Assembly (NCBI GenBank): GCA_902806565.1
Contig: CADCXA010000065.1
Location: 434,001 to 498,000 of the forward strand
Length of the DNA: 64,000 bases
Source: Hypoxylon rubiginosum
Lineage: Eukaryota > Ascomycota > Sordariomycetes > Xylariales > Hypoxylaceae
Reading direction: 5' to 3'
Part shown: piece after piece, positions 11,388 through 23,796 of the stretch
Layout: the number at the start of each line of letters is the position of its first letter
How positions within the stretch are numbered: the first letter of the stretch is position 1
Position numbers and translations under genes: made by a program
Notes under the pieces: generated by a model
Database searches by the model: none
Told to the model about the DNA's origin: nothing
The model's input: only the letters and a program-made list of their open reading frames with translations

Positions 11388-13064
11388 TCAATGCTCTTCA
11401 TTCGTCGTGGTGCCCCCAATGTCTTCTGCCGAAATCTCCATATCCTTGTCATAGCCGGAGAAAGATACAATCCACTTCTTGTCATCCCTAGGGCAGATCT
11501 CGACGTCTATATCCCAATCCGGTATAGGTATGGCGGCGATTAGGGGTGATTTCTCAGTTGTGGGACGTAACCATTTCCCGCCGACTGGGCGGATGTCAAA
11601 TCGTAAAGCCATGAGAGCAGAGAACATTAAGACCTCAGTAGACACGAAATGCCGACCCGGACATAGTGTTGTCCCCCCGCCGAAGCCGCGGAAGGCAATA
11701 GGAGTAGGTTGCTTAATACCAGGCTGTCGCATGAACCTCTTATGGCTAAACTCATCAACTTTTTCACCCCACACGGACGGGGTGGTATGCTGGACTCTGG
11801 AAGGAATCAACAGCGTGCTTCCCTTCTTGATGAGATACTTGTTGTCGAGCATATGTTCTTCCATCGCTATACGAGCAGAGACGCCGATGCCGTTGTATCG
11901 GAACATCTCTTTGAACGTAGACAGTAAGATAGGGCAAGACCCTTTAACGTCAGCTAAATCGATGATGCATACGCCGTCTACTTCCTTTACGTGAGCAAAA
12001 AGTTCGGTTCTAATATCCTCCAGTACGACGGGATCAGAAAAGATGTGGTAAACCATCCAGAAAGTGGACGGGAATGTGTTGGCAAGAATGGCTAGCGAGC
12101 CGCCTACTTCGATTTTCGCTGTCTGATTAAGGGGGATTTGGAACGCGTCGTTTATTTGGACTCGGCATTGGATGAGCTTAGAACCTTCTTTATACGCGCC
12201 CTCTTCAAAGTAGCGCTCCCAAACCTTGCCCATGTATTCACGAGCTTGGAAGCTTTCCTTGGCAAATATTCTGGGCCAGAGCTTCAAAATAAACATCATG
12301 ACCCCCGGCTCGAATCTGCTGTAATATTTGTGAGCATAAGAGGAACGAGGACTTGGTAACCGAGATGGACACGTACTGCCAAGCTTCCTCCATGGCAGGG
12401 TCCCGGTAGGGGTTCTTAGGGCCGTAGACCCCTTCCGTAGTCGCCATCAAGAGCTCATGGCGCACCCATTTGAACATTTTAATCATCGTGGGCCCCGTTC
12501 TCGCCCACCTGTCCAAAGATTCGGCAAGCACCTCGACCGACCTTCTATTCATGGCATCTAAACCCGGCCCAGCACTCACGGCAGGATGTATGTATTTAGG
12601 AAATGTCATCAGGTAGCCTTCGTCACGCGTGTTGTTGCGGGATATGATTTCATCCGTGCTTTTGCTAACACCCATCAAATCCCGAGCAAGCTTTGACTCT
12701 ATAGCCGTGAACGATAGTGTGCGGAACTGACGCTGTATCACGGGGATGAGAGCGGTAGAGTTGACAACGTATATTCTCGACCCGGGCATCCGTAGGGTGT
12801 ATAGCGGAAGGTTGTACTTGTCTCTGCCATTTGAACCTATTAGCAGGATCTATGCTGGTGAGTGCCACTGATTGATGCTCACCTCATCGCACCGTAGAAG
12901 TCGGCTCCCTTGGTGGCCATGCCCAAGATGGGCGATATGAAAGGAATAGCATTTTCAATGGCTTGTGGCTCCTTCGCATCCTGTGTGAAGTGTAAGAGCG
13001 CCCGCAGAAACATGTAAGCACCTACAATCGCCCCTAATAGGGCGATTCCAGTACTGGAAATCAT
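11388..13064 (-). CDS. Cytochrome P450 (520 aa, 3 exons)
   Basis: Second ER-anchored haem-thiolate monooxygenase. Exons: 13064-12883, 12823-12371, 12315-11388; sum 1563 nt. The N-terminal anchor lies at about residues 6-25. The first splice gives the family-typical MRDKYNLPLYTLRMPG. The second intron uses a weak GTCCAT donor, chosen because it restores FEPGVM in frame, so its exact edge is uncertain. The I-helix region reads ILANTFPSTFW; ExxR is E348/R351; the haem loop FRGFGGGTTLCPGRHF puts the ligand at Cys430. Overall style matches fungal P450s related to CYP7/CYP8, as for its neighbour at 7992-9956, but the two are clearly diverged and not a recent duplication. Substrate unknown. Confidence 0.88.
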
Positions 13065-15973
13065 AATTGCCTTGCTAACCCCAATAGAGTTGCAGAAAGA
13101 GATTCAAAGCCTACCGAGAAGCTGAAAGGACGTTGCGAAAGAGAGGGGAGGAAACCCCCGGTTTGTTATGGCGGCTGTGCCGCACCAAGATACCAACGTA
13201 CATCTCTCGTAGCGGTCAATGTGAAATGCGACATTACAAGGCCACCCAAGGCGCCACATAGTAACCTAGAGTTTACGTGCATTGGTGAGTTAGATCCCTT
13301 ACATATACCACCTAAGGTAGCCCCTCAACCCCTTATCGTTCGCATCGCTCCGTCGCGTCGCTGGCAACTAGCACTGTGCGCTAACAGCTCGATTCAGCGG
13401 CTTCGCGGCGTAAAGCCACTTGCCGGACATGATCATTTCCTAGCGATTATGTTAAGTTGTAAGTTACCTTGTTGTGTGTCTGGATAGCGGACCATATAAG
13501 CCGGGTTGGCGTGTTTGTCAAACGGTCAGCCGTCCGAGGGCTGACCGTTTGACAAAAACGGTCCGCGTTCGGCGATCCTCGGCAACCCTCCCTTTTTATT
13601 TAGTAAATTCCGGGGCGTTGGCGCAGATTACGGGTTACACAAAGTTGCGGAGGTTTAGCCAATCACACGTGTAGGGTTGTGTAAAAGGGGGGGTTGTGTA
13701 AACTGGACGTCGGAGTTGGAGTTGGCGGGTCTCTTGGCTGCATCCGTGTCACCCCCCTTAACTGATGATCAACTTCTCTTTATTTCATTAGTACTGCCAC
13801 AATTTCACCGGCCAATCAGATACTTAGAATCGCCCCGCACTTTTCGACGTTTTCCTTTGCGGTTCTATCGTAACAAGGTCTATAAAAGTGCAAATAGTAT
13901 CGAAAGGTCACGCAAAACGAGCTCTATCAAGCTATATCAATTATTGATATTTTTAAGTGGTGGTGGAATAGATTAATTGATTCTACAAAGAATTCAAAGG
14001 ACGTGCGCTGAGGTGTGGCTAGCCAATCAGAGCTGAGCTTGGTTGTGGCGTAGGTGTTGGCACCCCCTTTCCCCCGGCCGAAGGACGGGTCACGCAGCTA
14101 GTAGGCTACTAGAACCCTAGACCAACCTGAGCCTCTGAATAACAGGATTCTGCATGCAGGGCATCATAAGAGTAGGAAATGAGTTCTCGGGCTATATCTA
14201 AGCCAGGCTTGGGTAGAATAGAGAGCGTCACTCGTTTGCTCTCGTCCAGATATATTTGGTGCATCAAACGCTGTTTTTCAAGAATAGGATTAATACATGG
14301 CCTCTGTAATTTTATCTTTAAGAGAGTGCATCGCTCGGAGCTAGACCCGGATTCAATCAAGTAGTGGTTCCGCGAGCCCGGTACTTCGCCGGAATGGTTA
14401 TCAATCCTACCTAGCCTTCCATATAAGTTGGGATATAAGAACCAACTCCATCAAACATCGGAGAAGACTGGCCAACATATCTAAGATACTTGGGAAAGGG
14501 TGCTATCTGGGCACTCGTATTTGCCGGTCGGATCACAGTTCGAGTCATTGCTTTAGTCAATTCTTCTCGGAATACTGCCTCATATTACCTTTTCGATGTA
14601 TTATCCTCGCAATAGCGATTCTCTCTAAAAACCCTCCTCTGATATATACAATATGGAAGCTGTGTGCAACGGTGTTATGATACCGCCGCCGACTTTCCTA
14701 GCGACACTAACAAGGGCCTCCGGGGAAATAACTATGTTGTTGCGCGAGAAACTATAAACCTAAGGGGCTGTATTGTCAAGTATAACATTGCCTAGTAGGC
14801 TGTTTTAGTCTTCAACATCGGGGGTGCTACCCTAATCGGTCTGAGGGACTTCTCCTCCGAATCAGCCTTCGAAGGAAGCTCATCCTTCTTACTTGTACTC
14901 TCCTTGAAGTTATGAAGTATGACAGAAATTATTAACTTGTAGCCACTTGTATGGACGTCATTGAATATACCTAGGTAGTTTCTATATCGAACTTATTCAG
15001 CATCTGTAGCCTTTCTAGGAACTGGTTCTTTCTGCCACACTTTTTCTCGGAAAATAAACAGGGCTGAAAAACACTACATCTAACGTGAACTGCAATAGAG
15101 AGGCTATATTCAGCACTTCTTCAGATGATTATTACAGTGTATTACTTGGAAGTCATTCGTACCGATAAGCATCCCACGCATTAGTTGGAGGAGGGTGAGA
15201 TCAAGTTTCATGTACCTAGGTAGTTATAGCTTAGCGTAGCATTCTAAATACCGATACATTATGACTTGCTCCCTATTTGTATTTGTACTTGGGCCAAATT
15301 CTATCGGTTCCGAGGACAAGGTAGCACAAGCCTTACCCTGGGTTATCTGCAGGCAGCCCTCTGCCTTATGGAATGTCACCGAGCAAACATAGGTGCACTA
15401 CTTGTAATAATTAATTGGATAGTCGATCATTCTACACATGCGTCTTTTTTGTTGGCAGATATTGATTGAATACCCATGCCGCAACTGCTGTCTCAATCAT
15501 CGTGGGGGGCTTCTATGCATACACTCCGTGGTGAACCTAATGATATATAGCTATAGGGACCAACCACATCTCTCTGGACCACACGAATGCGAAGTAAGCT
15601 GAGTACATTTCAGCTTAGCAGAAACTGACTTGTACCAAGTATATGTAGCCTATCAAATGTAGGGGTCACGTTTCATAAGTCAGTTGATATGGTTTATGCA
15701 GTACGCTCTTGAGGGCAAAGTAGCCTTTTACGTCGGTCGAATATCCTATATTATTCTTATACACGTTCCTTCTACGTATTCTGATAACACCATGTCCTGC
15801 CTCCAATTGTATTGTTGCATTTACTAGGGAATGAATATACAAGCCGATGAAGACTACGAGATTCAAGTGTACCAAATCGCAGAGATAACCCAAGCTCAGA
15901 GAAGGGTTCAAGACAAACTTCCTTACTCACAGAACATTTATTTCCATTTGATACAATCGAACAGGGTGAGACT
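13065..15973. other. Gene-poor region with fold-back and degraded repeat-like DNA
   Basis: A 2.9 kb stretch without a credible gene. It contains the fold-back at 13487-13566, a direct repeat of GGGTTGTGTAAA (13674-13685 and 13691-13702), and three GCCAATCA motifs (about 13659, 13811, 14022). From about 14360 to 15970 it is plain AT-leaning intergenic sequence with two ACCTAGGT palindromes (14969, 15214). Small frames (60-99 aa) lack domains and splice context. Confidence 0.45.
13487..13566. repeat. Long fold-back (18-bp perfect inverted repeat, 7-base loop, nested in outer arms)
   Basis: TTTGTCAAACGGTCAGCC at 13514-13531 is exactly reverse-complemented at 13539-13556 around a 7-base loop. 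Outer 7-base arms GCGGACC (13487-13493) and GGTCCGC (13560-13566) are also complementary, at unequal distances. AGCGGACCATA at 13486-13496 recurs at 46193-46203, hinting at a shared repeat family. It could be a solo transposon end, a fold-back element or a regulatory hairpin. Confidence 0.55.
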
Positions 15974-17477
15974 ATGTCGACGGATTACCTCAGTACTCTC
16001 CCTTACGACACCGTCATTCAAATGCCAGCTGCTACTCCTCCTCAAGGCGTCGTGCCGAACTTCGATCACCCGGATGCGAAAAATGTAAAGGCCATCACTG
16101 TAATCACTGTCTGTGCAGTGCTGGCGACGATATTAGCCATGGTGCGTGCGTACGCGAAGGCAGTATGCGATCGGAAAGTATTCGTCGAAGACTGTAAGTA
16201 AACTCCACTTCTGTCGGTTAATATTATCTCTTTGACGAACCGGGTTTGGATTTGAGTATCGCCCTACTAACTTAACGTAGACTTAGGCCTCGCCGCATTT
16301 GTATAGTAGCATCCTTCCATCCGTCCCTCCCGATAACAAAATCTGACCTCGACGAAAAGGGGGCATATGTAGCGGGATTATGGTCTATTTGCTCTATGAT
16401 AGCCATGTCGACTCTTTTCATCCACCAATGGGAACTTCGCATAGGGAAATTAGAGAAGCTCGAATATGTTCGTCCAGTACATGCCAGATCTGACGGAGCG
16501 TGTTGCTGATCTTCAGTAGCTCGCCTTAATCTTCGGTACGGTCTTCGGACTGCTCATGATATTAGCAAAGAATGCTATTTTACTAGAATGGATGCGAATC
16601 TTTGTACCACGACGCACGCATAAGAGCTGGTTCTTTTACATTTGCTGTGCGGCTATGGTGGTCAATACCTTGTTATATACCGCGTCGATCTTCATAACAA
16701 ACTTCGCTTGCTCTCCCCGGGAGAAACTGTGGCGCTTTTGGATTCCTGGTAACTGCCCCGTGAATAGAGGGCCTCTAGACTTAACGACCGCCGGGCTGAA
16801 TCTTGTCTCTCACCTGGTGGTTCTATTGCTTCCACAAAGGATCATCTGGAACCTTCAGATGACCCCAAAGCGGAAAGCTGGCATTTGGGTTATTTTTTCA
16901 ACTGGAATATTGTATGTTGTACCAATTTCTTACAAACATCCCAGTATCTACTGTCTTGCTAATGATGAATAGAGCTTGTGCGAGCGCTGCCGGGCGATGC
17001 TACTCGACAGCAGCAATTGACTACAAAGACGACGCAGCATACGGTATATCTACCGTTTTTCTCTGGGGGGTTGTCGAAATGACATGTTTGCTGGTAGTAT
17101 TTTGCGTTCCATCGGTCCCAAAAGCCTTGGTAGAAGGGCGTACGTCATTGCGAAGACTATGGAGCCGTATCAGTATAGAATCGGCATCAAAATCAAGAGC
17201 CAAGGATAGTAGGAACTCATGGCCACTATCACCGCTTACCAGAGTCTCCGGAAATATGTATCAAAGAATGGATGAGGACAACAGAACACGTCCGGGGGCT
17301 TCTAACCTAATGACGACTGCTTCTTATAACCCTCAAGGAGACAAAGCACATCCTTTGGAGAGCCAAGGTGGCATTCTTCGGGTGGTAGAGTTCAGTGTGC
17401 GAGAGGACTTATGCTCCAAAGGATCTAAGGCTGGTGGGATGCAGCCCGTGGGCAGCAACAGCATATCGATGGCATAG
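15974..17477 (+). CDS. PTH11-like / fungal rhodopsin-domain integral membrane protein, possibly damaged in TM2
   Basis: Seven-helix plasma-membrane protein of the large PTH11-related family (surface sensing in plant-associated fungi). Supported exons: from 15974; 16281-16476; 16520-16911; 16973-17477. Typical marks are an N-terminal extracellular segment, TM1, an FVED turn, HQWELRIGKLEKLEYV, MILAKNAILLEWMRIF, ACSPREKLWRFW with paired Cys, and DDAAYGISTVFLWG before the last helix. The C-terminal 130 residues are a polar cytosolic tail. Splicing at the expected donor (16194, giving EDYLGLAAFV) hits stops at 16304-16309. A donor four bases later (GTAAAC, 16198) keeps the frame open to the end (1317 nt, 438 aa) but replaces the conserved TM2 start. 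So this is either an alternatively spliced working gene or an early pseudogene. Confidence 0.65.
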
Positions 17478-18011
17478 CTCAAGGGCCTCGCGACTAACTA
17501 GTCCATCATTATAAAGAAAACAAAGATACCAACCTACCTGCCTACGTGTACTAGAATGATTCATCATTAAGGAGGCAAATGAGGCTAAGTTGTCGTGAGC
17601 GAGTAGAACCCGACCTTTTCATCCGGTCAAGACTGCAAGCACCTGTCTTAATGTTCGAGGGCTGACGGAAACGTTAGAGCTCTAGCTAACAGTCGAGAAT
17701 AGTACTATGGTAGATATCTATCAAGGAGCGGATACAAAACCGACGAGTTCGGAAATTTTTGGATGAAGATACTCAAGAACTCAAAGTAACCTTTGAATTG
17801 TCGACAACCTGCATCTGAGGGAGTATGAGACAACTAATAATTATCTACCTCTCTGGCATATGGCATAAATATTAGATATAATCGTCGTCTTAGAGGCTGG
17901 AGTCGTTTACAAAATGCATGCTAAACTATAACGCTTGAAAGAAAAGGGGTATTTAAATCCACTCTACATTATGTACACATAATTATCATTGGCCAACTAC
18001 TCGTCGTTGTC
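17478..18011. other. Intergenic region between convergent membrane-protein genes
   Basis: A 534-bp stretch between two 3' ends; AT-rich towards 17820-17990. No gene or repeat seen. Confidence 0.5.
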
Positions 18012-19274
18012 CTAGGGCTTGAAAGCCTCAGCCGTTGCATAGTATTGCTGCACGCCTCTTTGCGAGTTTCCACTGCTTTCCAAGTCATCCAGCTCGACTC
18101 TCACAGTTCTCTCCATCTTAATTCCACCAATGCTTCCGAAGCCGTTACTCGCTAAAATGCTGTCCGTACTGCTCTGCCTCTGGAAGCCCGCGTCTTTCCC
18201 ATACGTATTGGCATTGGTCGTGTTCGGCCTCGGCTGGCGGCCGTAAACATCCAACTCATTAGAGAGCAACGCCCGGCGTGTGAGTGTATAGAGGATGGTA
18301 TCGACCCAGCCTGAAGAAGTAAAAAGTGCGCCGGCGAAGAGGTAGTACTCGTCAGATAATTCATTATTGGACATGCTAGCCATACGTCCAGCACTAGAAC
18401 CTATGTCAGATTTGGGAAATGCGGTATAACAAAAGGTAAGGGGATCTTACGCTAAAGGGAGACTCAAAACAGTATAGACCAATGCGTACGCCAGCATAGC
18501 AGTCCGGGCTTTACGCAGGCCTTCAATGCTGCTGCCTGGTAATTGAATAGAATTCGAGTGCTTGGCACGGAATAGATAGTAGAAGCCGACGGCGTAGACG
18601 ATGATAGAGCCGAACTCGACAATGAAGATCCAGATATAGTGGAGAGATAGGCGGAGTCCTTCATTGCTCGATGATATCCAACACTACTTGGCATTAGAGA
18701 AATTGAGTCCAAGTATAGGAACTCCACTCACCCAAACACCAGCTCTCTGGAATACATAGCGTCCCCCAACGATCGGTGCCAGTGACGTTAAGAGTACGGC
18801 AAGTCCCCAGATACCGAGAATGCAGCAGGTGAAAGTCTTGTAAGAAACGCTCCTGCACATAATGACCTGGTACGTCGTATGAATCGCGATCGACAGGACG
18901 AAGAAGGCGCTCGCAACATCTCCCATCTGAATCAGCCAGCCCTGCGTGAAGCACGTTGGGTTGGGCCCAATAATCTGGCGCTCCGCCACCCAGTGGAAAG
19001 ATATCAGGAAGCCGAGCGACTGCAGGAAATCGGCCAGAATGAGTTGATAAATGAGTACGACCGACTGATTTCGACCAACGGCGCTGACATAGTGGGATTT
19101 CCAGTCGATCATGCGCCACGTGATGAAGCTCAGAAGCGAAGTCGTGAAGAGCAGCGAGACCGTAGCGAGACAGCCTATAGCCAGAAGTCCGTTATAGATG
19201 CTCGAGTCCATGGACAAGAGGCTGTTAGGCGACTCGTAGTAGTAAGAAGGAACTCCATCGCTTTTCGCTGTCAT
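18012..19274 (-). CDS. Seven-transmembrane GPCR-like receptor (385 aa, 3 exons)
   Basis: Exons: 19274-18732, 18683-18451, 18393-18012; sum 1158 nt. Hydrophobic segments fit seven helices: about residues 28-53, 70-95, 110-135, 146-167, 190-215, 250-270 and 285-310. Family-like stretches include YQLILADFLQSLGFLISFHW, CFTQGWLIQMGDVASAFFVL and LPLAAGRMASM (the last joined across intron 18394-18450, whose acceptor is the second of two close AGs). These resemble fungal G-protein-coupled receptors of the cAMP-receptor-like/Git3-like kind; I cannot fix the subclass. The C-tail after residue 320 is polar and Ser-rich, as in receptors subject to phosphorylation. Such receptors sense nutrients or host cues. 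It converges on the PTH11-like gene, a second candidate sensor. Confidence 0.8.
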
Positions 19275-21825
19275 GTTCTATTCTGCTGGTCTGGTTGGTC
19301 GTCGAATGAGAACTGTCGCGATAGGTATGCCTGCGATAGGAATGAGTTATTAGAACGCTAACAAAACGAGAAACGATAAAAACGAGCTAATGAACGACAT
19401 AAATCGGCGCTATGACGATATAACGAAGAATAGAGAACGCCGGTGATAATAGGTTTTCATACCATACATACCATATAGAAAGAAGAGAAATTGATGTTGA
19501 ACGTCTGGACCGAATTTGGCGGGAAATTTTTCGATAGTTCAACTCTAACCCCAGATCCCTAAGTAGCAGAAGGGCATTGAAATATCCAATAACATCAATT
19601 TCAATGTAACCGAAAGAGGTATGTAGCACATGCAGCTACGGGGCGGCGGAGGAGAAAAAAACCTGGGGTGCGATGTAGCGTAAACCAGTACGAAACACAA
19701 CATGAAATTCACATCCACATCGAGTTCTTATTAGTGGCCGGAGGTAACGGACTAGTACCCCACATGGCATTTGGGCATCAGTCTGTGGACTTCAAGAGAA
19801 TCCTAACTAACCTTTTGCGTCTAGTTTCGAAGGTCCAGAGCATGGGTGAGCATGGGTGAGGAGGCTTTGATATAGGGTAGGGTAGCATAGTCATATATCG
19901 TTCCTATGACTTTACGTACCTACACAACGTATTTCCACACTTCCTCCCTAGTCTGTTATGAAGGCCTGCTAGTGCCATTGGGTACCTACAGCATGCGGGC
20001 ACGCGGTTAGGTACTCGGCACTTGAGATCTGGGATACAACATCAACATCCTCATATATTCTTCAGCGCCAAGACTGTCAAGACTTGCATGGATCAAGAAA
20101 AAGCTTTGCCAATGCACTCGAATCTGACTCGGAAAGGTCGAAGCGTTGAATAGTCGATACAAGAGCGGAACTCGAACTCCTAGGGCCAGTCCACGTCGTC
20201 CCGTAGCTCCCGAATCGTGCCAAGGTATGGGCCAAGATATCAAGGTCGAGCTACAGAAAGTTATCGAGTAATAACAGTGTTGAGGCGTGCATTCGCATGA
20301 TAAGATACAAATGCGCACACAGTCTGACCGACGCTTTAAGCTCTCTGACAGAGCGTAGCATCCATTAAACCGTAGTCCCACACTGCTGGGACCTTCGGTG
20401 AGGAAGTTTCCTAGTAAGGTCTAGTTGAGCTTGCAGGGGGAGGAATCCTTTTTCGTAAACTCCATGAACTCCTCGAAATTTGTGGGGTTCTACTAACTGC
20501 ATACTACGCCATTATATAATGCGGCTCAAACTTACCAGATCCAGAATGCAGTAATATGAGTGGTCAGCGGTATTAGTTCTGTACTACGGGCGGAGAACTC
20601 TCGGAGAGCTAGATCAAGGTTGGGAGAGCCTTGCTAACCGGGCTGTTGAGCTATGTCTACTATGTAGAGCTACCTACATTATTGGCATCTAGATTTAGGC
20701 ATGTGAGTAACTAAGGTAGGGCTGGCAGGTTAGTTTAAAGAGTAACTCGAAAGAGGACATCTTCCTAATGATGTTGTGTTCGAACTGGAAGACTGACAGC
20801 TATGGCGCGACGCTAGACTGCCTGACTGCGCGTTAGCTGCTCGGGAAATCATCCGCGGTCAGAGAAAATGGAAAACGCCAGACTCACGAACTCCCTGTTT
20901 TACTGGAGCGTTGACTAAAAAGATTGGAGAAGGCCCCTGATCCCGTTTTTATTTAACCGAAAAAGACCTAGAACATCCGACATGCCACCGCAAATGTGCC
21001 AGCCGATTCCGCAGCAAAGCTGTTCTTGGCTGTCAAGCTTGACCAGCTTTTGAGGTAGTCGCAATTTTTGTCGTATGTTAAAAGTGCTGCCACCGCTCGT
21101 AGTCTGGATAGTTGACATTTCACTCAATCTATCACCGCCTACTCGCAGTCTCGAACTTCTAACGCTACTAGTCACGCTCCAGTCAACCTGGGCGAAATCG
21201 ATATGGGAAGATTCTAAAGATCGGTTCATCGGCATCGGAGATTGCATCTCAACGCCACGTCACGTGATACCTTCGACCCCTTTTACTAATGACGATGAAT
21301 AGGGGTGTCACGTGCTTAGTACGTCTCCGGCATTACCTGCTAATATCCATAGTCATATTGAGGGCATCATCCCGATGCAAATGTAAAGGTTCGGAAACAA
21401 TAACGTTGTTTTACTATAGCAGGAGCTCGCTGCTAGGAACTACGGGGACTCATTCGGGGTGCCGCCGCTCGTGGCTTTGTCTCCCCTTATTTAGACGCCA
21501 GCAGCCAAAGTCCTAGACCTCAATATTTCTAGCGCCCGAGAAACTTCTCTCAGGTGTAGTATATGGTATATTGGTAATGGTGTGTAGGTATATGATCAGG
21601 GCATTTCCCGCTCACTCAAATAGCTACCTAAGATGATCACACCAAGTTAATACATTACCGTATTTGCTTTAAGGGTGTATTTCAGAATAATTAGCCATTC
21701 ATGGCCGTCACTCCTATTTTCATTGCGACCTGTGTAAACCTAATCCGTCAAAATACCGTAGTTAGGACGTCGCTGTTGAAGTCGTTCCTCATTCTTTCAC
21801 CCTACCAAGCAACCCCGTCTAGAAA
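19275..21825. other. Intergenic region, 2.5 kb
   Basis: No supported gene. The 5' flank of the GPCR-like gene lies at 19275-19700. A frame at 20077-20250 (minus strand) reads like a single terminal exon (acceptor TTTCTGTAG, 58 codons, ending DPCKS and TGA), but I cannot find its partner exons. The 110-aa minus-strand frame at 20915-21247 lacks features. Confidence 0.4.
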
Positions 21826-22357
21826 AATGGCGCCTACACCCCCCACAAAAAAAAAACACCTTGGAGCTCCTCCCTCTCGAGATAGTTGTTGAGATATTTC
21901 GTAGCATTGAGAGTGCTAGCGACGTCCATTGGCTGCTACTCACGTCGAAGAAATTCCACGGCGCCTTCATCGGGAGCGAGAACCGCATCGCCAAAGCGAC
22001 CCTAGCGACTACAAGCTAGGAGCCATGGTCATCGAGTCTCGTAGAGTCAACCATCGCGACATGGGCTCTCTTGAGCGGTTCTTCGATGATTACGTCCACG
22101 ACGACGAATGGGGCCTTGAGTTGTTTCAGATGTATTCTGTCGCCCATCTACCCGAGCTCATGGAGGCGGTCTCGCGTCTAGTGAAAGGCGGGACTGAGCA
22201 GTTTATGGCCAGCCACCATACTTTCGCTCCGGAGACGTCCCTAGAGTACGTCCGGAAGGTTCGAGCGTACTACATGCATGACATGGCAGTGAACATTTTC
22301 TATTGCAAGCCAGAACGCCGCGGATATTTGATGCTGAATCAGCCGGATCAGAAGTGA
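21826..22357 (+). pseudogene. F-box-like protein gene broken by frameshifts
   Basis: ATG at 21826 (MAPTPPTKK) runs into a ten-A homopolymer at about 21847-21856. Downstream, in the frame that would follow nine A's, the sequence reads ELLPLEIVVEIFRSIESAS then DVHWLLLTSKKFHGAF, a good F-box-like helix pattern, until a stop at about 22017. The remaining homologous-looking part (SLERFFDDYVHDDEWGLELF to the stop at 22355-22357) is in a third frame. At least two shifts are therefore needed. The first could be a base-calling error in the homopolymer; the second could be an unrecognised intron. F-box proteins are substrate adaptors of SCF ubiquitin ligases; this copy is probably non-functional. Confidence 0.5.
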
Positions 22358-23796
22358 ACATGAGCTGTTTAAATTTCGAATGCGCTACATCTCCAGCTAG
22401 CGGCTGGAGAGGGAAGTTCGAAATATGGAGGCGATGTTAAATTTCGAATCGGAGTGCCCCGAACTCGTCGATGACAGGGCCGGCTATCTGCGGCTCATTA
22501 GGATACTGACAGGTCCCTATGCGTGAAGAGGCAGAGTTAATTAGGCGCCGAACGTTCCTGACTTAGATGCTACACAGCATGGGCACAATGTTGAACGTAT
22601 TCGAGCCTCCACGCAACTAGATGTGACCTAGATATGTTATACTGAGAAGCCTCCTGCCTCTCGACACTGTTGGGATAAGTGGCAGACAGGGAAAAGTGAA
22701 ATGAACCAAGATAAATTAGGTAGTTAGCTCTGTTCTGAGGTGGGTGTGCATCTCTCTCACGATGCAGGTATAGCAGTCTCTCCCAAGAACACCCAAAAAT
22801 ACTACCAGCAAGAACCAACTAACGGGGTATTCCCTCCAAAATGAAATCAGAGGCCTAATAGTCCTAACAGTTCATGGCCGAACTGCTCAGGAAATAAACC
22901 CGTAGGCCTCCATACAACATACCTGACCATATCCGTCCCCCATTCGTACATCCATCCACCTTTTTGCTCACGTCACAGATACCTTCGTAGGTACGTAACC
23001 GACGCACATAGGCATTACCAACATCGCACCGCACATGCGCGCAGTGAGCGGTTGCAAACTGAAATTAAAACAAACCCGAATGGATAGTAGTAAACGAAAT
23101 CAAAATCAAAAGATTCGCTAGATGCTGTTGTATCAAAAAGAGGAAGAAAAAAAAAGAGTAAGGTGGGGGGTATCATTGGAACAATCTGCCTGCCTCGATC
23201 GTTGCAAGTCGTTATCGTCAATCTCGTAAACGTAAAAAGTAGAGTCTCGCATTAGAAAAGTGGAAACGTAAGGAAGAGGAGGAAGCAATCGTAGGCGTCG
23301 TTAACTCGTGGTATGCGTGTTCTGTCGTACGTCGTTGGTTTCGTAAGATTCCCCCCCTTTTTTGGTGCCGCATAATGCATCTAACGTGTGAATCTCATAC
23401 AAGCTATGCGGACAGAGGGAATCCCTCTTCACCTACTGCCATCCTTTCTAGGTGCCTAGGTAGATAGATGAAGGGGGTAGACGTGGTTCAGCACGCTCGG
23501 CTTCGTAAAATTATGGGACAACGGAAAAAGTAAATCAGCAGCCAATAGAATGCCACATCTGCGTGGCGCGACGGCATGCATAGGGAATATTAGCAGCTTG
23601 GAATCGGAGCTCGGGCTGTTTTCAGTGTGACTGTTGTGTAGGTGATATTGTCGTCGATGATGTTCGCCGTCCGCCCGTCATGATGACCCGAGGGCCTCAT
23701 AGGTATAGCTCGCAATGAGGCAGTAATAGTAAATCGTCGGTACGGTGGAATATTAGTAGGGCTGCGTATGTAAATATCGTCTCCGATGAGTTAAGT
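22358..23796. other. Intergenic region, 1.4 kb
   Basis: Contains the 3' flank of the following minus-strand gene. An A-rich tract lies at about 23140-23160 and a CCCCCCCTTTTTT tract near 23351. No coding frame with domain or splice support. Confidence 0.45.

Noticed and set aside
14536..14552. tRNA B-box-like sequence (GTTCGAGTC)
   Set aside because: No matching A box, acceptor stem or cloverleaf can be drawn around it; no tRNA or rRNA gene was found in the window.
20915..21247. 110-aa minus-strand frame
   Set aside because: No recognisable domain and no supporting splice structure.
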